Of a stretch of 64,000 nt of DNA, positions 46,005 through 55,752 are shown in pieces. The DNA comes from Vibrio sp. 14G-20. Its GTDB lineage: Bacteria; Pseudomonadota; Gammaproteobacteria; Enterobacterales; Vibrionaceae. A model generated the notes under the pieces. It did no database searches and was not told where the DNA came from. It was given only the letters and a program-made list of their open reading frames with translations. Numbering within the stretch: position 1 is the first letter of the stretch; each line of letters begins with the position of its first letter. The position numbers and the translations under genes were made by a program. The stretch spans positions 62,001-126,000 of the forward strand of contig NZ_JAPHPW010000002.1 of assembly GCF_026241515.1 (NCBI RefSeq), in the 5' to 3' direction.

Positions 46005-46091
46005 AAACATCCATTTTGAACGGTAATATGGGGTCATGATACTGAATATTGGTTATGGTATCAGTAACTTTATTAAAGAGTGGTAGTAGTG

Positions 46092-46697
46092 ATGAAATTA
46101 GATTTAACGGTATATGAAGGGTTAATCTTTGATATGGACGGTACGTTGATCGATACAATGCCTGCACATGTAAAGGCTTGGCAGCAAACGGCTGAAGAGT
46201 TCGGCTTTCATTTTGAAGCGTCTTGGCTGCATAGTTTAGGTGGAATGCCGAGTTATAAGATAGCGGGTGAGGTGAACAGTAAATACGGTTTATCGCTCGA
46301 CCCACAAGCGGTTTCTACGTTTAAGATGGCCTCGTTTGCGGCTATTGAAGACAAAGGAGACGTTATCGCGTGTACCCACTCTCTGTTGTTAGAGCATCTG
46401 GGTAATAAGAAGATTGCAGTTGGGACGGGCAGTCAACGTAAAAGTGCCGAACAGTTATTGGATAAGACAGACATTTTGAGTAAGCTCGATATCCTAGTGA
46501 CAGCAACAGACGTTAAGAATCACAAACCAAATCCGGATACTTTCTTAGATGCGTGTTTTGGTATGGGATTGCAGCCAAAGCAATGTGTTGTGTTTGAAGA
46601 TACAAACCTAGGAAAGCAGGCTGCTCATGCTGCGAACATGGATTGTATTCTGGTAGTAGAAGGAAACAAGTTAGAATTCTACCCGGTACCTAGCTGA
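46092..46697 (+). CDS. HAD-family phosphatase, YqaB/beta-phosphoglucomutase-like
   Basis: The ATG at 46092 gives 201 aa. Motif I is FDMDGTLIDTMPAH with D14 and D16; a helical cap follows; GTGSQRKSAEQLL is motif II; NHKPNPDTFLDA with Lys is motif III; VFEDTNLGKQAA is motif IV. It is close to E. coli YqaB (fructose-1-phosphate / 6-phosphogluconate phosphatase); actual substrate uncertain. Confidence 0.9.
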   Translation: MKLDLTVYEGLIFDMDGTLIDTMPAHVKAWQQTAEEFGFHFEASWLHSLGGMPSYKIAGEVNSKYGLSLDPQAVSTFKMASFAAIEDKGDVIACTHSLLLEHLGNKKIAVGTGSQRKSAEQLLDKTDILSKLDILVTATDVKNHKPNPDTFLDACFGMGLQPKQCVVFEDTNLGKQAAHAANMDCILVVEGNKLEFYPVPS

Positions 46698-46757
46698 TTG
46701 AAAAGAATTGGTGTGTCAAGCCAAACTGTAGCCTAACGGAACAATACTGATTTTCTG

Positions 46758-48662
46758 TTAGGCGATTTCGCTCATTTCGCTGTCTAGGAACAGGCACACA
46801 CTGTTTCTACCTGCTGCTTTAGCTTCATAAAGTGCTAAATCGGCGCACTTGTAGTTGAGAGCAGGATCGTTGGTCAGGTTGGTGATTCCGCCGCTGACCG
46901 TCACCACGTTGTCGAGTTCAATACTGACTGCGATTCTCAATCTGTTAAGCACATATTCGGCTTCTTCAGTTGTGGTATGAGGCAATATCACCCCAAACTC
47001 TTCACCACCAATACGAGCCACAAAATCAGTTTCACGGCACTCACGTTGTAATACTCGAGCAACGGTTTGAATGACGCGATCACCATAATCGTGACCAAAC
47101 CTGTCGTTGATGCGTTTGAAGTGGTCTATATCCAAGATCGCTAAGCAAGACTGTTCCCGAGTAGGGTAACGATTCACACGTGAGCACTCATCTCGTAGCT
47201 CAAGATCGAACTTACGACGGTTCCAACAGCCAGCTAAGGCATCTTTTTCGCTCAGGTTTCTCAGTTTGTTTTCTAGCTCTTTGTGTTTACTGATATCCAC
47301 AAATGAAGCGACATAAAATTGAATCACATCATTTGAATCTTTGATGGTTTGGATACGTAGTATTTCCGTGATCAAAGATCCGTCTTTACGGCGATTGACC
47401 ACTTCGCCTTCCCAAACCCCAGTTTTAGTGATTATGCTCCACATTTTGATGTAGAACTCTTGATTGTAGCGACCAGAGGCAAACATGGAAGGTTGGCGGC
47501 CTTTTACGTCTTCTAAGTTGTATCCACTAACACGGGTGAACTCTTGGTTTACCTTGATGATACGGTTATTTCTATCTGTAATCACCAAGGCGGACATACC
47601 ATTCATTGCCGCTTTCGCCAGTTGACTATCGATACTGTTCTTCTTGTGGTTACTGTTCCACAATACGAAGCCGGCGGAGATCATCGAAATTAAGAAAGAT
47701 AAGGTGATGACCTGAACGACAATCGCTTGTTTTTCTTGTCGGTATTGACTACTGAACTGCTGATTCTCGATATGAAGAACCATGTAAATAGGGCCTTCAA
47801 ACTGCTTTATCTTTGGGCTGATGTCAGAATGGAAATACCAATTCTTACCATCAAAATAGCTAGACGAAGAGTTGTCTTGAATGTCTTTCCAAAGCGATGG
47901 ATATAGCTTTGCGTATGTCTTGTCTGAACGTGACTCAATCACATGCCCAAATGATTCAGCTGGGTCAGGGCCCATGATCACATGCCCGGTTTTGTTAAGA
48001 ATGACTGGGACTGCTGCTGAGGCTCCAATTTGGTAATGAAGGCGTTTATAGATCTCAAGCATGTTTAGATTGGCAATGAAGTAACCAATAATTCGATTAC
48101 CTTTAGCGACAGGTGTCATAATGCGAAGTGCTGGCGTCAACGGGTGGACTATTTCTCCATTTTCCACTTCAAGGTCAATACCTCTAGAACTGACATCGCC
48201 AATCTCTAATTTTTGTAGTACCTCATAGTAATCTCGAGAAGATTTATTCTGCAGTTCGTTCTCATGGACGACAGTCGCGCGACCGTCTTTGTAGTTAACG
48301 CGGAACACTTCGTTACCGGCGAGATCGAGATAACGAAGCTGGGAATAGTATTTTTGGCCACGAGCTAGCATCACCCAAAGATCTTGTAGCGTTTCTTTGT
48401 GAACAATAGAAGGCTCTTGAATCGCTCGGAGGAGTGTTTGAGAGTCGGCGATTGAAGGAACAGAGTTAGAGATTTGCTCAACAATAACGGCGAGTTCGTG
48501 AAAGCTGTATTCGATCTGGTTCTGGCTGGACTGTTTGATATTTAGCGTGTGCTGAGCTTCAACCCTGTCAAATTCAGAGTTTATGTAGAGGGCAGGGACT
48601 AGTCCTAAGGCAAAGATGGTACATAGAAATTGACTGACTAGTTTTTTTATACTTGTATTCAT
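46758..48662 (-). CDS. Membrane diguanylate cyclase: dCache-like sensor, PAS, GGDEF
   Basis: The ATG at 48662 has GAGGG upstream and gives 634 aa. TM1 about 8-28; a ~290-residue periplasmic sensor of the double-Cache type; TM2 about 315-338; a PAS domain (about 350-460: NRIIKVNQEFTRVSGYNLEDVKGRQP); then GGDEF with GGEEF at 552-556 and an inhibitory RxxD site (RETD 543-546). All features of active, feedback-inhibited c-di-GMP synthesis are present. The ligand is unknown. Confidence 0.93.
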   Translation of the reverse strand: MNTSIKKLVSQFLCTIFALGLVPALYINSEFDRVEAQHTLNIKQSSQNQIEYSFHELAVIVEQISNSVPSIADSQTLLRAIQEPSIVHKETLQDLWVMLARGQKYYSQLRYLDLAGNEVFRVNYKDGRATVVHENELQNKSSRDYYEVLQKLEIGDVSSRGIDLEVENGEIVHPLTPALRIMTPVAKGNRIIGYFIANLNMLEIYKRLHYQIGASAAVPVILNKTGHVIMGPDPAESFGHVIESRSDKTYAKLYPSLWKDIQDNSSSSYFDGKNWYFHSDISPKIKQFEGPIYMVLHIENQQFSSQYRQEKQAIVVQVITLSFLISMISAGFVLWNSNHKKNSIDSQLAKAAMNGMSALVITDRNNRIIKVNQEFTRVSGYNLEDVKGRQPSMFASGRYNQEFYIKMWSIITKTGVWEGEVVNRRKDGSLITEILRIQTIKDSNDVIQFYVASFVDISKHKELENKLRNLSEKDALAGCWNRRKFDLELRDECSRVNRYPTREQSCLAILDIDHFKRINDRFGHDYGDRVIQTVARVLQRECRETDFVARIGGEEFGVILPHTTTEEAEYVLNRLRIAVSIELDNVVTVSGGITNLTNDPALNYKCADLALYEAKAAGRNSVCLFLDSEMSEIA

Positions 48663-48795
48663 CACTGCCCTCAAAGAATCAGCGCAATACTATATATTTT
48701 ATAAGGTTTTTAATGTGATCTTTACCCAGAAGTTAAGACAAGATTCGCATATAACTACGACTTTAGTGCAACTATTTGCACTTGGTCTTGATTGT

Positions 48796-48828
48796 TGAGC
48801 AATCACTTCGTTGGGAAATGATTGCTCA
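48796..48828 (-). terminator. Possible terminator hairpin after fhs
   Basis: A 10-bp perfect stem TGAGCAATCA (48796-48805) / TGATTGCTCA (48819-48828) lies 57 bp past the fhs stop, but no T-run follows on the minus strand. Confidence 0.4.
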
Positions 48829-48884
48829 TATAGAACGCAGAACTGAAACTTGGGCGAAATTAATCGCGATTAATTGCCGTTTAT

Positions 48885-50633
48885 CTAGCTTAGGCCGACG
48901 ATATTTCCATTACTATCAATATCTAACGACATGAACGCCGGTTTGTCAGGTAAGCCTGGCATGGTCATCACATTGCCGCACAACGCATAAATAAAGCCAG
49001 CACCAGCACACAATTTTAGTTCTCTAACAGGCACGTCAAATTGAGTGGGAGCACCTTTTACGTGCGCTTCTGTCGAGATCGATAGTGGCGTTTTTGCCAA
49101 ACAAACCGATAGGTCGTTATAGCCATGCAATTTGAATTCAGCCAGTTGTTTTTTAGCCAGCGGAGATAGGGAAATACTTGCTGCGCCATAACCAACTTCA
49201 GCAACTGCCATCAGCTTTTCTTCTAAGCTTTGCTCTGAGTGATACAAAGGCTTAAATTCAGTCTCTTTTTGGCAAGCTTTTACTACAGCGTGAGCCAGTT
49301 GAGTCGCCCCTTCGCCACCTTGACCAAATGCTTCGCTTACCTCAACGCTAACGCTTGGGTCGAAGTCCGTGATCATCTGTTTCAAAGCATCTAGCTCTTG
49401 AGCTGAATCTTGTGGGAATCGGTTAATCGCAACAACTGCAGGCACTTGGTATTGCTTAACGTTGTTGATGTGCCATTTAAGGTTCTCAAACCCTGCAACA
49501 AGCGCGTCTTGGTCATCATTAAAGATTGAATCTGGTAGCGGAGTACCTGGTCTCAAATCGTATAAACCAGAGTTGGCTTTTAATCCACGTAATGTTGCGA
49601 CCACTACGGCGCAATCCGGCTTCTTGTTCGAGGCTTTCACTTTGATGTTACACGCTTTCTCAAAGCCCATGTCTGAGCCGAAACCGCCTTCGGTTACCAC
49701 AAAGTCACTCAGCTTTAACGCTATCTTATCGGCAATAATTGAAGAGTTACCATGTGCGATGTTTGCGAATGGCCCAGCGTGAATTAGGGTAGGAACGCCT
49801 TCAAGGGTTTGCATCAATGTCGGTTCAATAGAATCCTTCATGGTTACGGTCATTGCACCTGCAACGTTGAAGTCATCTGCGGTTAATGGCAAGCCTTGGT
49901 TGTTGTAAGCAAGTACCACTCGTCCGATGCGCTTTCTTAAATCTTGAAGGTCATCAGCTAAAGCAAGGATAGCCATCAGCTCTGAAGCGGCTGAGATATC
50001 AAATCCATCCTCACGTTCAAAGCCATTAATTGTTTTGTCTGCTTCGTTCTTGCCAACCGTGATCATGCGTAATGCGCGGTCATTATGATCAAGTACACGT
50101 CGCCAAACGATTCTAGTTGGGTCGATATCCAATGCTTTTAAGCCTGAGCGCGCTTCAAAGGCTTCTAACCCTTCACGTTGCTCATGATACAAACGAGCGT
50201 CAATAGCGGCAGAGGCGAGGTTGTGAGCGGCCGTAACAGCATGAATGTCGCCCGTCAGATGTAGATTTAATTGGTCCATAGGAGCTACTTGAGAGTAACC
50301 GCCACCTGCAGCGCCACCTTTTACACCAAATACCGGACCCATAGAAGGTTGGCGAATGCAGGCCATAGCCGATTGGTTAATCTTTGTGAGGCCTTGCGCT
50401 AATCCGATAGTGGTGACGGTTTTACCTTCACCAAGAGGCGTGGGTGTGATAGCAGTCACCACGACTAATTTACCATCTTGTTGGTTGGTGAGGCGTTCAA
50501 GTGATGTGAGAGACACTTTAGACTTATATTGCCCTAATGGCTGATGTTCGTTGTGGTGCAGCCCAGCTTGCTTGGCAACCTCACTGATGTTTTTAAGGGG
50601 GGTAGAGCGACAAATATCAATATCAGACAGCAT
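48885..50633 (-). CDS. fhs: Formate--tetrahydrofolate ligase
   Basis: A full-length 582-aa enzyme that makes 10-formyl-THF from formate, THF and ATP. The P-loop is TPLGEGKT (65-72). Other family blocks are [23 protein letters not shown] and [14 protein letters not shown], and [18 protein letters not shown]. It links one-carbon units to purine synthesis, consistent with the PurR-like box 33 bp before the start. Confidence 0.97.
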   Translation of the reverse strand: MLSDIDICRSTPLKNISEVAKQAGLHHNEHQPLGQYKSKVSLTSLERLTNQQDGKLVVVTAITPTPLGEGKTVTTIGLAQGLTKINQSAMACIRQPSMGPVFGVKGGAAGGGYSQVAPMDQLNLHLTGDIHAVTAAHNLASAAIDARLYHEQREGLEAFEARSGLKALDIDPTRIVWRRVLDHNDRALRMITVGKNEADKTINGFEREDGFDISAASELMAILALADDLQDLRKRIGRVVLAYNNQGLPLTADDFNVAGAMTVTMKDSIEPTLMQTLEGVPTLIHAGPFANIAHGNSSIIADKIALKLSDFVVTEGGFGSDMGFEKACNIKVKASNKKPDCAVVVATLRGLKANSGLYDLRPGTPLPDSIFNDDQDALVAGFENLKWHINNVKQYQVPAVVAINRFPQDSAQELDALKQMITDFDPSVSVEVSEAFGQGGEGATQLAHAVVKACQKETEFKPLYHSEQSLEEKLMAVAEVGYGAASISLSPLAKKQLAEFKLHGYNDLSVCLAKTPLSISTEAHVKGAPTQFDVPVRELKLCAGAGFIYALCGNVMTMPGLPDKPAFMSLDIDSNGNIVGLS

Positions 50634-50665
50634 ATTTGATCCTTATATCAGAACCGAAAGGTGGT

Positions 50666-50681
50666 ACGTAAACGTTTGCGT
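50666..50681. promoter_or_regulatory. PurR box before fhs
   Basis: ACGTAAACGTTTGCGT matches the PurR consensus ACGCAAACGTTTGCGT at 15 of 16 positions and lies 33-48 bp upstream of the fhs ATG. Confidence 0.7.
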
Positions 50682-50840
50682 GGCGATAGTACTGTATAAA
50701 TTTGCCAAGTAAAGGCAAACCACACGAATTATGTGCTGGAAGATAACAGATCTAAAGAGTCATTGCGCGAGATCAAATCTTAAACGAGCAAAATATTCGA
50801 TTTGATTACCTTCCGCTGCAGTTATATTGGTGTTGAATAC

Positions 50841-50866
50841 AAAAAGGGCTGCATATAGCAGCCCTT
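50841..50866 (-). terminator. Terminator of gsk
   Basis: GAAGGGCTGC on the minus strand (50866-50857) folds on GCAGCCC (50852-50846), loop TATAT-like, followed by TTTTTG. It sits 62 bp past the gsk stop. Confidence 0.85.
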
Positions 50867-50927
50867 CAAGGAATAGGTTATCTAGTTGGTCATCAAACTC
50901 AATGAGTCAACAACCAGACATGGTTGA

Positions 50928-52232
50928 TTAACGATCCCAGTATGTTTCTTCTAAGCTATCTTCGCGTTCAGGTAGTGCACGAGAAAGGCGAGGAGAGTGT
51001 TGAGTCAACACTTCGTAGCTTACACGGTTTGCGTACTTACAAATTTGAGACAGTGAAGAATAAGTCAGACAAGCGTGCTCGTGTTTCTCTGAGTTTGGCA
51101 CATTCACGTGGTGGTAGCTGTTTGCTGCCATGTCGTGAAGTAGTGCTGAAAGTGCACCATCGCCAGCGCCATTGGTGTTCTTAATCTCAAGTGGGCCACC
51201 TAGGTAAGGGCCAATGTGAGAGTACACTTTTACTGGGTCTTTACAGTCTTGCTTGCGCATCGCACGGCTGAATTCATATTTGTTGAACTCAGGGATGTTA
51301 CCCGGTAACAATGGTAGTGTGGTTTCGCGTTTTGCTGGTTCGTCAGTGTAACCTGCCATGTATAGGCCAATTGGGCCAGCAGTACATAGAACTAGGTCAA
51401 CCCACTCAAGTGCTTTGTTAGCAGCTAGCAGAGGATCTTTTTCACCCGTTAGCGCTTCACCCTCGTCTTCGTTCATCGCGACTATGGTTACGTTTTCTTT
51501 CAGGTATTCTTGCCACCATTCAGAGTTACCTTCGATCACATACTTAGTACCAAGTGTTAGTACAACAGGCACATTGTGTGCTTTCGCGTATTCAATCGCT
51601 TTTTGTACCGCTTTTGGCATCGGATCTTCAGGTTTACCACGCATTAGGTATGACGACACAACCAATGCAGACGCTTTCTCGAACACTTTTTCAGGAATGC
51701 TTTCTGGAAGAAGTTGATTCATGTGTCCTTCGTTGATCGCAAACGTACGTTCGCCATCTTCGGTAATTAGTGTGTAACAACGACCAATTGGACCATCAAC
51801 AGTTTGTAGGTGGTTTAGATTCATACGAGAAGAAGTACGGCAAAGGTAACGATAACCAAATGAGCCAACTTCAATCTTCTTAGACATAACGCCAAGCAGG
51901 ACTGATTTGCTGTCTGCAAGTACGGAATAGTTGTGCAGTGTGTTGCCGATAGTATCGCCAGGGTATTGATGCGTGATCAAACCGCGCTCAACTAACTCTT
52001 CATACAGCGCATCTGCTTTACTTTCTTCCAATACTAGTGAGTGACCTTTACTCAGCTCGTATTTTTCTAGGAACTCGTTGTCAACACGGGCTTCGATGTC
52101 AACAATCGTTTGACCTATACCGACAACTGTTGCGCGGTGTAGCTTAGGTGTTTGTTGAATTTGGTTGACCAACGGATCACGTGCGTGAGTTGGAAAGTAG
52201 TGCTTAGATTTACGCTGTCCAGGAAACTTCAT
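50928..52232 (-). CDS. gsk: Inosine-guanosine kinase
   Basis: A 434-aa PfkB-family kinase phosphorylating inosine and guanosine in purine salvage. ATVVGIGQTIVDIEARV opens the fold; KNTNGAGDGALSALLHD carries the catalytic Asp358 and anion hole. The N-terminal MKFPGQRKSKHYFP is typical of gsk. Monocistronic with its own terminator. Confidence 0.95.
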   Translation of the reverse strand: MKFPGQRKSKHYFPTHARDPLVNQIQQTPKLHRATVVGIGQTIVDIEARVDNEFLEKYELSKGHSLVLEESKADALYEELVERGLITHQYPGDTIGNTLHNYSVLADSKSVLLGVMSKKIEVGSFGYRYLCRTSSRMNLNHLQTVDGPIGRCYTLITEDGERTFAINEGHMNQLLPESIPEKVFEKASALVVSSYLMRGKPEDPMPKAVQKAIEYAKAHNVPVVLTLGTKYVIEGNSEWWQEYLKENVTIVAMNEDEGEALTGEKDPLLAANKALEWVDLVLCTAGPIGLYMAGYTDEPAKRETTLPLLPGNIPEFNKYEFSRAMRKQDCKDPVKVYSHIGPYLGGPLEIKNTNGAGDGALSALLHDMAANSYHHVNVPNSEKHEHACLTYSSLSQICKYANRVSYEVLTQHSPRLSRALPEREDSLEETYWDR

Positions 52233-52360
52233 ATGAAAAATACAGTGAAAAAATTTTGCCGCATGATATCACATTTTGTTCCTGTTTCTTTCATTTTTAT
52301 TACATTTTGAATTACCTGCACAATGTCTGTACAGGTAATTCGGTTTACTTTCGATTAAGG

Positions 52361-52837
52361 CTATTGAGCTGGAACAAGCGTTGCTGGATCTACGTAAGCC
52401 TCTGTACCCCAAAGCGGAACGGTTGAAAGGCTATGTTTGAAACTGCCTTCCGTTTCTTTGGTGGTATAAGACAAATAAAGCAGCGACTGATTCTCTGCAT
52501 CGTAGATACGACGAACCTTCATTGTTTTAAAGAAGATACTTTTCGATTGCTTGAATACCACTTCGCCTGACTTGCTCTTGTCTATTTGAGCAATCATTTC
52601 TGGTGTGATTTCACCTGTTTGACGACAAGAGATAGAGCTATCGCTTGGGTCAGAAAGGCTGAGGTTTGCTTCGATTGACGCGATATGACAGGTAACACCC
52701 GCTATTTTATCGTCATCTAATGAAGACATCTTGATATCCTTCATTGTGAAGAAACCCAGTGAGACGTCGCCAACCTCGTTGTCCGAACAGCCAGCTAACA
52801 TTGTCACGATACCTGCTGCTATTAAGGCTTTTTTCAT
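52361..52837 (-). CDS. creA: CreA-family lipoprotein
   Basis: 158 aa with AAGGA upstream. The signal ends MLAGC (Cys17), so here it is lipidated, unlike the non-lipidated E. coli CreA of similar size. Family blocks: VTCHIAS, DSSISCRQTG with two Cys, GEVVFKQSKSIFFKTMKVRRIYDAENQSLLYLSY and SLSTVP. Function in the envelope unknown. Confidence 0.9.
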   Translation of the reverse strand: MKKALIAAGIVTMLAGCSDNEVGDVSLGFFTMKDIKMSSLDDDKIAGVTCHIASIEANLSLSDPSDSSISCRQTGEITPEMIAQIDKSKSGEVVFKQSKSIFFKTMKVRRIYDAENQSLLYLSYTTKETEGSFKHSLSTVPLWGTEAYVDPATLVPAQ

Positions 52838-52942
52838 AAGAAGTCCTTTTTATTTATATAGTTCTGTTTACTATAAGGATATTGAAAGCTTGAATACGAG
52901 TGTAGAGCTTTTTGCTAAGTTCTTAAAGGATGTTGTTGGATA

Positions 52943-53068
52943 ATGAAAAATATGAAGCATTTAAAGTACTTGTTGGCCTTGGTCATGCTCTGTATGCTCT
53001 CTGCTTGTAGCTCGGCACCTCAGCCGACCGTATGTCTTCCAAATAACTGCGATATTTGGGGATACTAA
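52943..53068 (+). CDS. 41-aa small lipoprotein
   Basis: A 42-codon frame encodes a full lipoprotein signal MKNMKHLKYLLALVMLCMLSAC with lipobox LSAC (Cys22) and a 19-residue mature part SSAPQPTVCLPNNCDIWGY holding two further Cys. The signal architecture makes chance unlikely. It is divergent from creA and is followed 17 bp later by a 164-aa gene, probably cotranscribed. Confidence 0.75.
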   Translation: MKNMKHLKYLLALVMLCMLSACSSAPQPTVCLPNNCDIWGY

Positions 53069-53085
53069 CCGTAGGTACTAAAAGA

Positions 53086-53580
53086 ATGAATAACGAAATA
53101 CCTGAAATTGCACACAAGAAAAACCAATGGCTGTTTAGCCAGCTCGATATTGCTTACCCCGCAAAAGAGAGCCTCCTCGGCCGTGAACTTTATCAAAGCA
53201 AACTTCCATCCAAGACATACCAACTCCTAGCACAAGATCAAACTCCTTCCCAAATTGATGAACTGCATAAAGTCGATTTCCATAAATTGACCGTGCTTTT
53301 TTCACTTAACCAAGCAAGCGTTTACCAAGATGAAACCGAAAGGGCACACATGCTTGAGTTCTTGAGCCAAATTATGCTTTCTGACGATCATGTCTTATAT
53401 ATTGGTACTCAAAATGGTGAAGTTGTGGCGAGCGCTATCGTCACAGAAGCGGATGGCTCCCTATTGATCTCGGATGTCGTTGCTGGGAATGGTCAAAGTA
53501 TCAACAACTTTGCTAAGCAGTTACACGATTTTTGGGCACAAGATCATGCTTCTTGCGATAAAGTGTGGTTCGAGAACTAA
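53086..53580 (+). CDS. Conserved hypothetical protein, possibly GNAT-like
   Basis: I chose the ATG at 53086 (164 aa), which avoids overlap with the upstream lipoprotein gene. A helical N-terminal half precedes a beta segment VLYIGTQNGEVVASAIVTEADGSLLISDVVAG and a helix, a pattern reminiscent of the GNAT acetyltransferase core, but the acetyl-CoA loop is not clear. Function unassigned. Confidence 0.6.
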   Translation: MNNEIPEIAHKKNQWLFSQLDIAYPAKESLLGRELYQSKLPSKTYQLLAQDQTPSQIDELHKVDFHKLTVLFSLNQASVYQDETERAHMLEFLSQIMLSDDHVLYIGTQNGEVVASAIVTEADGSLLISDVVAGNGQSINNFAKQLHDFWAQDHASCDKVWFEN

Positions 53581-53640
53581 AGATTCTTTGACAAAGCGTT
53601 AATCTAAGTACAATACCCCGTCTTATTTAAAGAGTATTGT

Positions 53641-55449
53641 ATGTACAAGCTATTGATATCAATCGCTGTATTGTGTGTTAGCGCTTATTCTTCACTCAGC
53701 TTTGCTAACGACTGGGACATAAAACGCATCCTAGTTTTACACTCATACGAACCTTCTTATCAATGGACTGCTGACTTCCAAAAAGGGATAGACAGTGCGT
53801 TCAGTCAGTCTCAAACCGAAGTTAAACTCTCAATAGAGTATTTGGATTCAAAGCGTGTCCACAGCCCAGAGTACTACGACTCTCTCGCGAACTACTTACG
53901 TACGAAATATGCAGGTTATAAATTTGATGGAGTAATCGCGACGGACGATAACGCGGCCAATTTCCTTGAATCTCTGCCTAATTTGATTGATCGCTCCACA
54001 CCTGTCGTTGCTGCCGGCATCAATGATTTCAGCACTGACATGTACGCGGTGTCTGACAGAGCAACCGTGCTTTATGAGAACGATCAGATAGACGTTAATA
54101 TTAAGCTGATCTCCAAATTAAGACCTAATCTAAAGAATCTCTATTTTGTAAATGATTACAGTGTCACGTCTGAGTTAATTCACAAAGAAATGAACAGAAT
54201 GATGGCTGAATTTCCAAATATTAACCTCATAGAAATTCGCGATCTGTCGCTTGAGTATACGAGCCAATTTTTGGAAGGGATTTCTGCGGACGATGCGGTA
54301 TTGCTCAGTCATTACAACACCGAGTTGAAGCAAGGGGTTTACCACACTTACCAAGAGATTGCGGATACGTTGTCAAAAGCGAGTGCTGCTCCGGTGTTTG
54401 CTTTGTGGCAGTTCTATATTTCGGGTGATGTGCTCGGTGGATACGTTAATCACTCACAAAGCATGGGTGAAGAGGCTGTTGATGCATTGGATAAATACCT
54501 TCCTCTTGGCTTTACGACACCGTTAATTCCCGGAGACAATAAGCGTTTTGTATTTAATTACCCTGCAATGCAGCGATACGGGATTAGTGCAAACGCGTTA
54601 CCTGACGAAGCGGTTTTCATTAACGAGCCTTCATCCTTTATCCGCAAAAACTTCCAGTTGTTATTGGGGCTGTCGATGGTGATTGCGGGTTTAAGCCTGA
54701 TCATCTTGATGCAATTTGTCACTCTACGCCAAAAGAAAGAGTTGGCGAATAAGAGCAAACGAATCTTAAAGCTTCAGAAACAAACCTTGAATATCCAAAA
54801 GGATATGATTCATGTTCTTGGAGAAGCGATTGAAACCCGCTCTGGCGAAACTGGTAATCACGTTAAGCGTGTCGCGAAGTTGTCTGCGTTGCTTGCTAAG
54901 TATTGTGGCTTGAGCCATCGCGAGGTCGAGATGATTGAGATTATCAGCCCGATGCACGATGTGGGTAAGATCTCTGTCCCTGAATCGATCTTGGATAAAC
55001 CCGGGAAATTAACCGACCAAGAGTGGGAGGTGATGAAGCTTCATACTACGGCTGGCTATAACTTATTGAAGAGCGGAGCGGGTGATATTACCAACTTAGC
55101 GGCAATCATTGCTAACGAGCATCATGAACGTTGGGATGGAGCAGGATACCCGAATGGCAAAGTGGGTGATGAAATACACCTGTTTGCTCGTATAACAGCC
55201 GTAGCCGATGTATTTGATGCATTGCTTAGTGCACGTTGCTATAAAGAACCGTGGCCATTAGAGATGGTGGCCGATTTGTTCGAGCGAGAGTGCGGCTACC
55301 AGTTTGACCCTCAGCTAACCAAATTGTTACTGGAACACTTACCCGAGTTTGTTGCTATCCGAAATTCGTACCCTGATACTGGAACTGTAGAATATGCGTC
55401 TGCACCTCCAGTTGAAGCTAAGGTATTAGAAGAGTCGGTTGCTAGCTAA
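53641..55449 (+). CDS. HD-GYP c-di-GMP phosphodiesterase with periplasmic ABC-type sensor
   Basis: 602 aa: signal peptide (1-22), a periplasmic-binding-protein-like sensor (about 26-320; ILVLHSYEPSYQW, FDGVIATDDNAANFL, VFALWQFYISGDVLGGYV), a TM (338-360), a short coiled coil, then HD-GYP (385-580). HD is at 439-440 (MHDVGKISVPESILDKPGKL) and GYP at 502-504 (HHERWDGAGYPNG), both intact. It should degrade c-di-GMP on binding an unknown periplasmic ligand, possibly in opposition to the GGDEF protein 5 kb away. Confidence 0.93.
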   Translation: MYKLLISIAVLCVSAYSSLSFANDWDIKRILVLHSYEPSYQWTADFQKGIDSAFSQSQTEVKLSIEYLDSKRVHSPEYYDSLANYLRTKYAGYKFDGVIATDDNAANFLESLPNLIDRSTPVVAAGINDFSTDMYAVSDRATVLYENDQIDVNIKLISKLRPNLKNLYFVNDYSVTSELIHKEMNRMMAEFPNINLIEIRDLSLEYTSQFLEGISADDAVLLSHYNTELKQGVYHTYQEIADTLSKASAAPVFALWQFYISGDVLGGYVNHSQSMGEEAVDALDKYLPLGFTTPLIPGDNKRFVFNYPAMQRYGISANALPDEAVFINEPSSFIRKNFQLLLGLSMVIAGLSLIILMQFVTLRQKKELANKSKRILKLQKQTLNIQKDMIHVLGEAIETRSGETGNHVKRVAKLSALLAKYCGLSHREVEMIEIISPMHDVGKISVPESILDKPGKLTDQEWEVMKLHTTAGYNLLKSGAGDITNLAAIIANEHHERWDGAGYPNGKVGDEIHLFARITAVADVFDALLSARCYKEPWPLEMVADLFERECGYQFDPQLTKLLLEHLPEFVAIRNSYPDTGTVEYASAPPVEAKVLEESVAS

Positions 55450-55494
55450 CTGTCGTTCTATCTGAGTAGCTTATAAGCCTTGTTTTTTATCGAT

Positions 55495-55532
55495 TCACCA
55501 CGATCCTGATAGGAAGTGGTGATTTATATTTT
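55495..55532 (+). terminator. Possible terminator of the HD-GYP gene
   Basis: TCACCAC (55495-55501) pairs with GTGGTGA (55516-55522), followed by TTTATATTTT. Confidence 0.5.
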
Positions 55533-55752
55533 CTCCTGAAATTGAGTCGCTTATGTAAACCTCGCAGTATTTGGTTTCGTAGAATCTGGGTTAATTTGAT
55601 GAAAACTGTTGCTTATGCTGAGCGATAAAGTGATCAACTCCATATTTCGCGAAGAGAAATAAGCCTATGTCTGTAAACTGTTACCTCAATCATCTCGCCC
55701 ATTGAAAGAACACTATAGGATAAAACTTGGATTCAATCTTAGTGAGATACCT

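Noticed and set aside
45988..46305. 105-codon minus-strand frame over the arfB/HAD junction
   Set aside because: Antisense to the HAD gene with no recognisable protein features.
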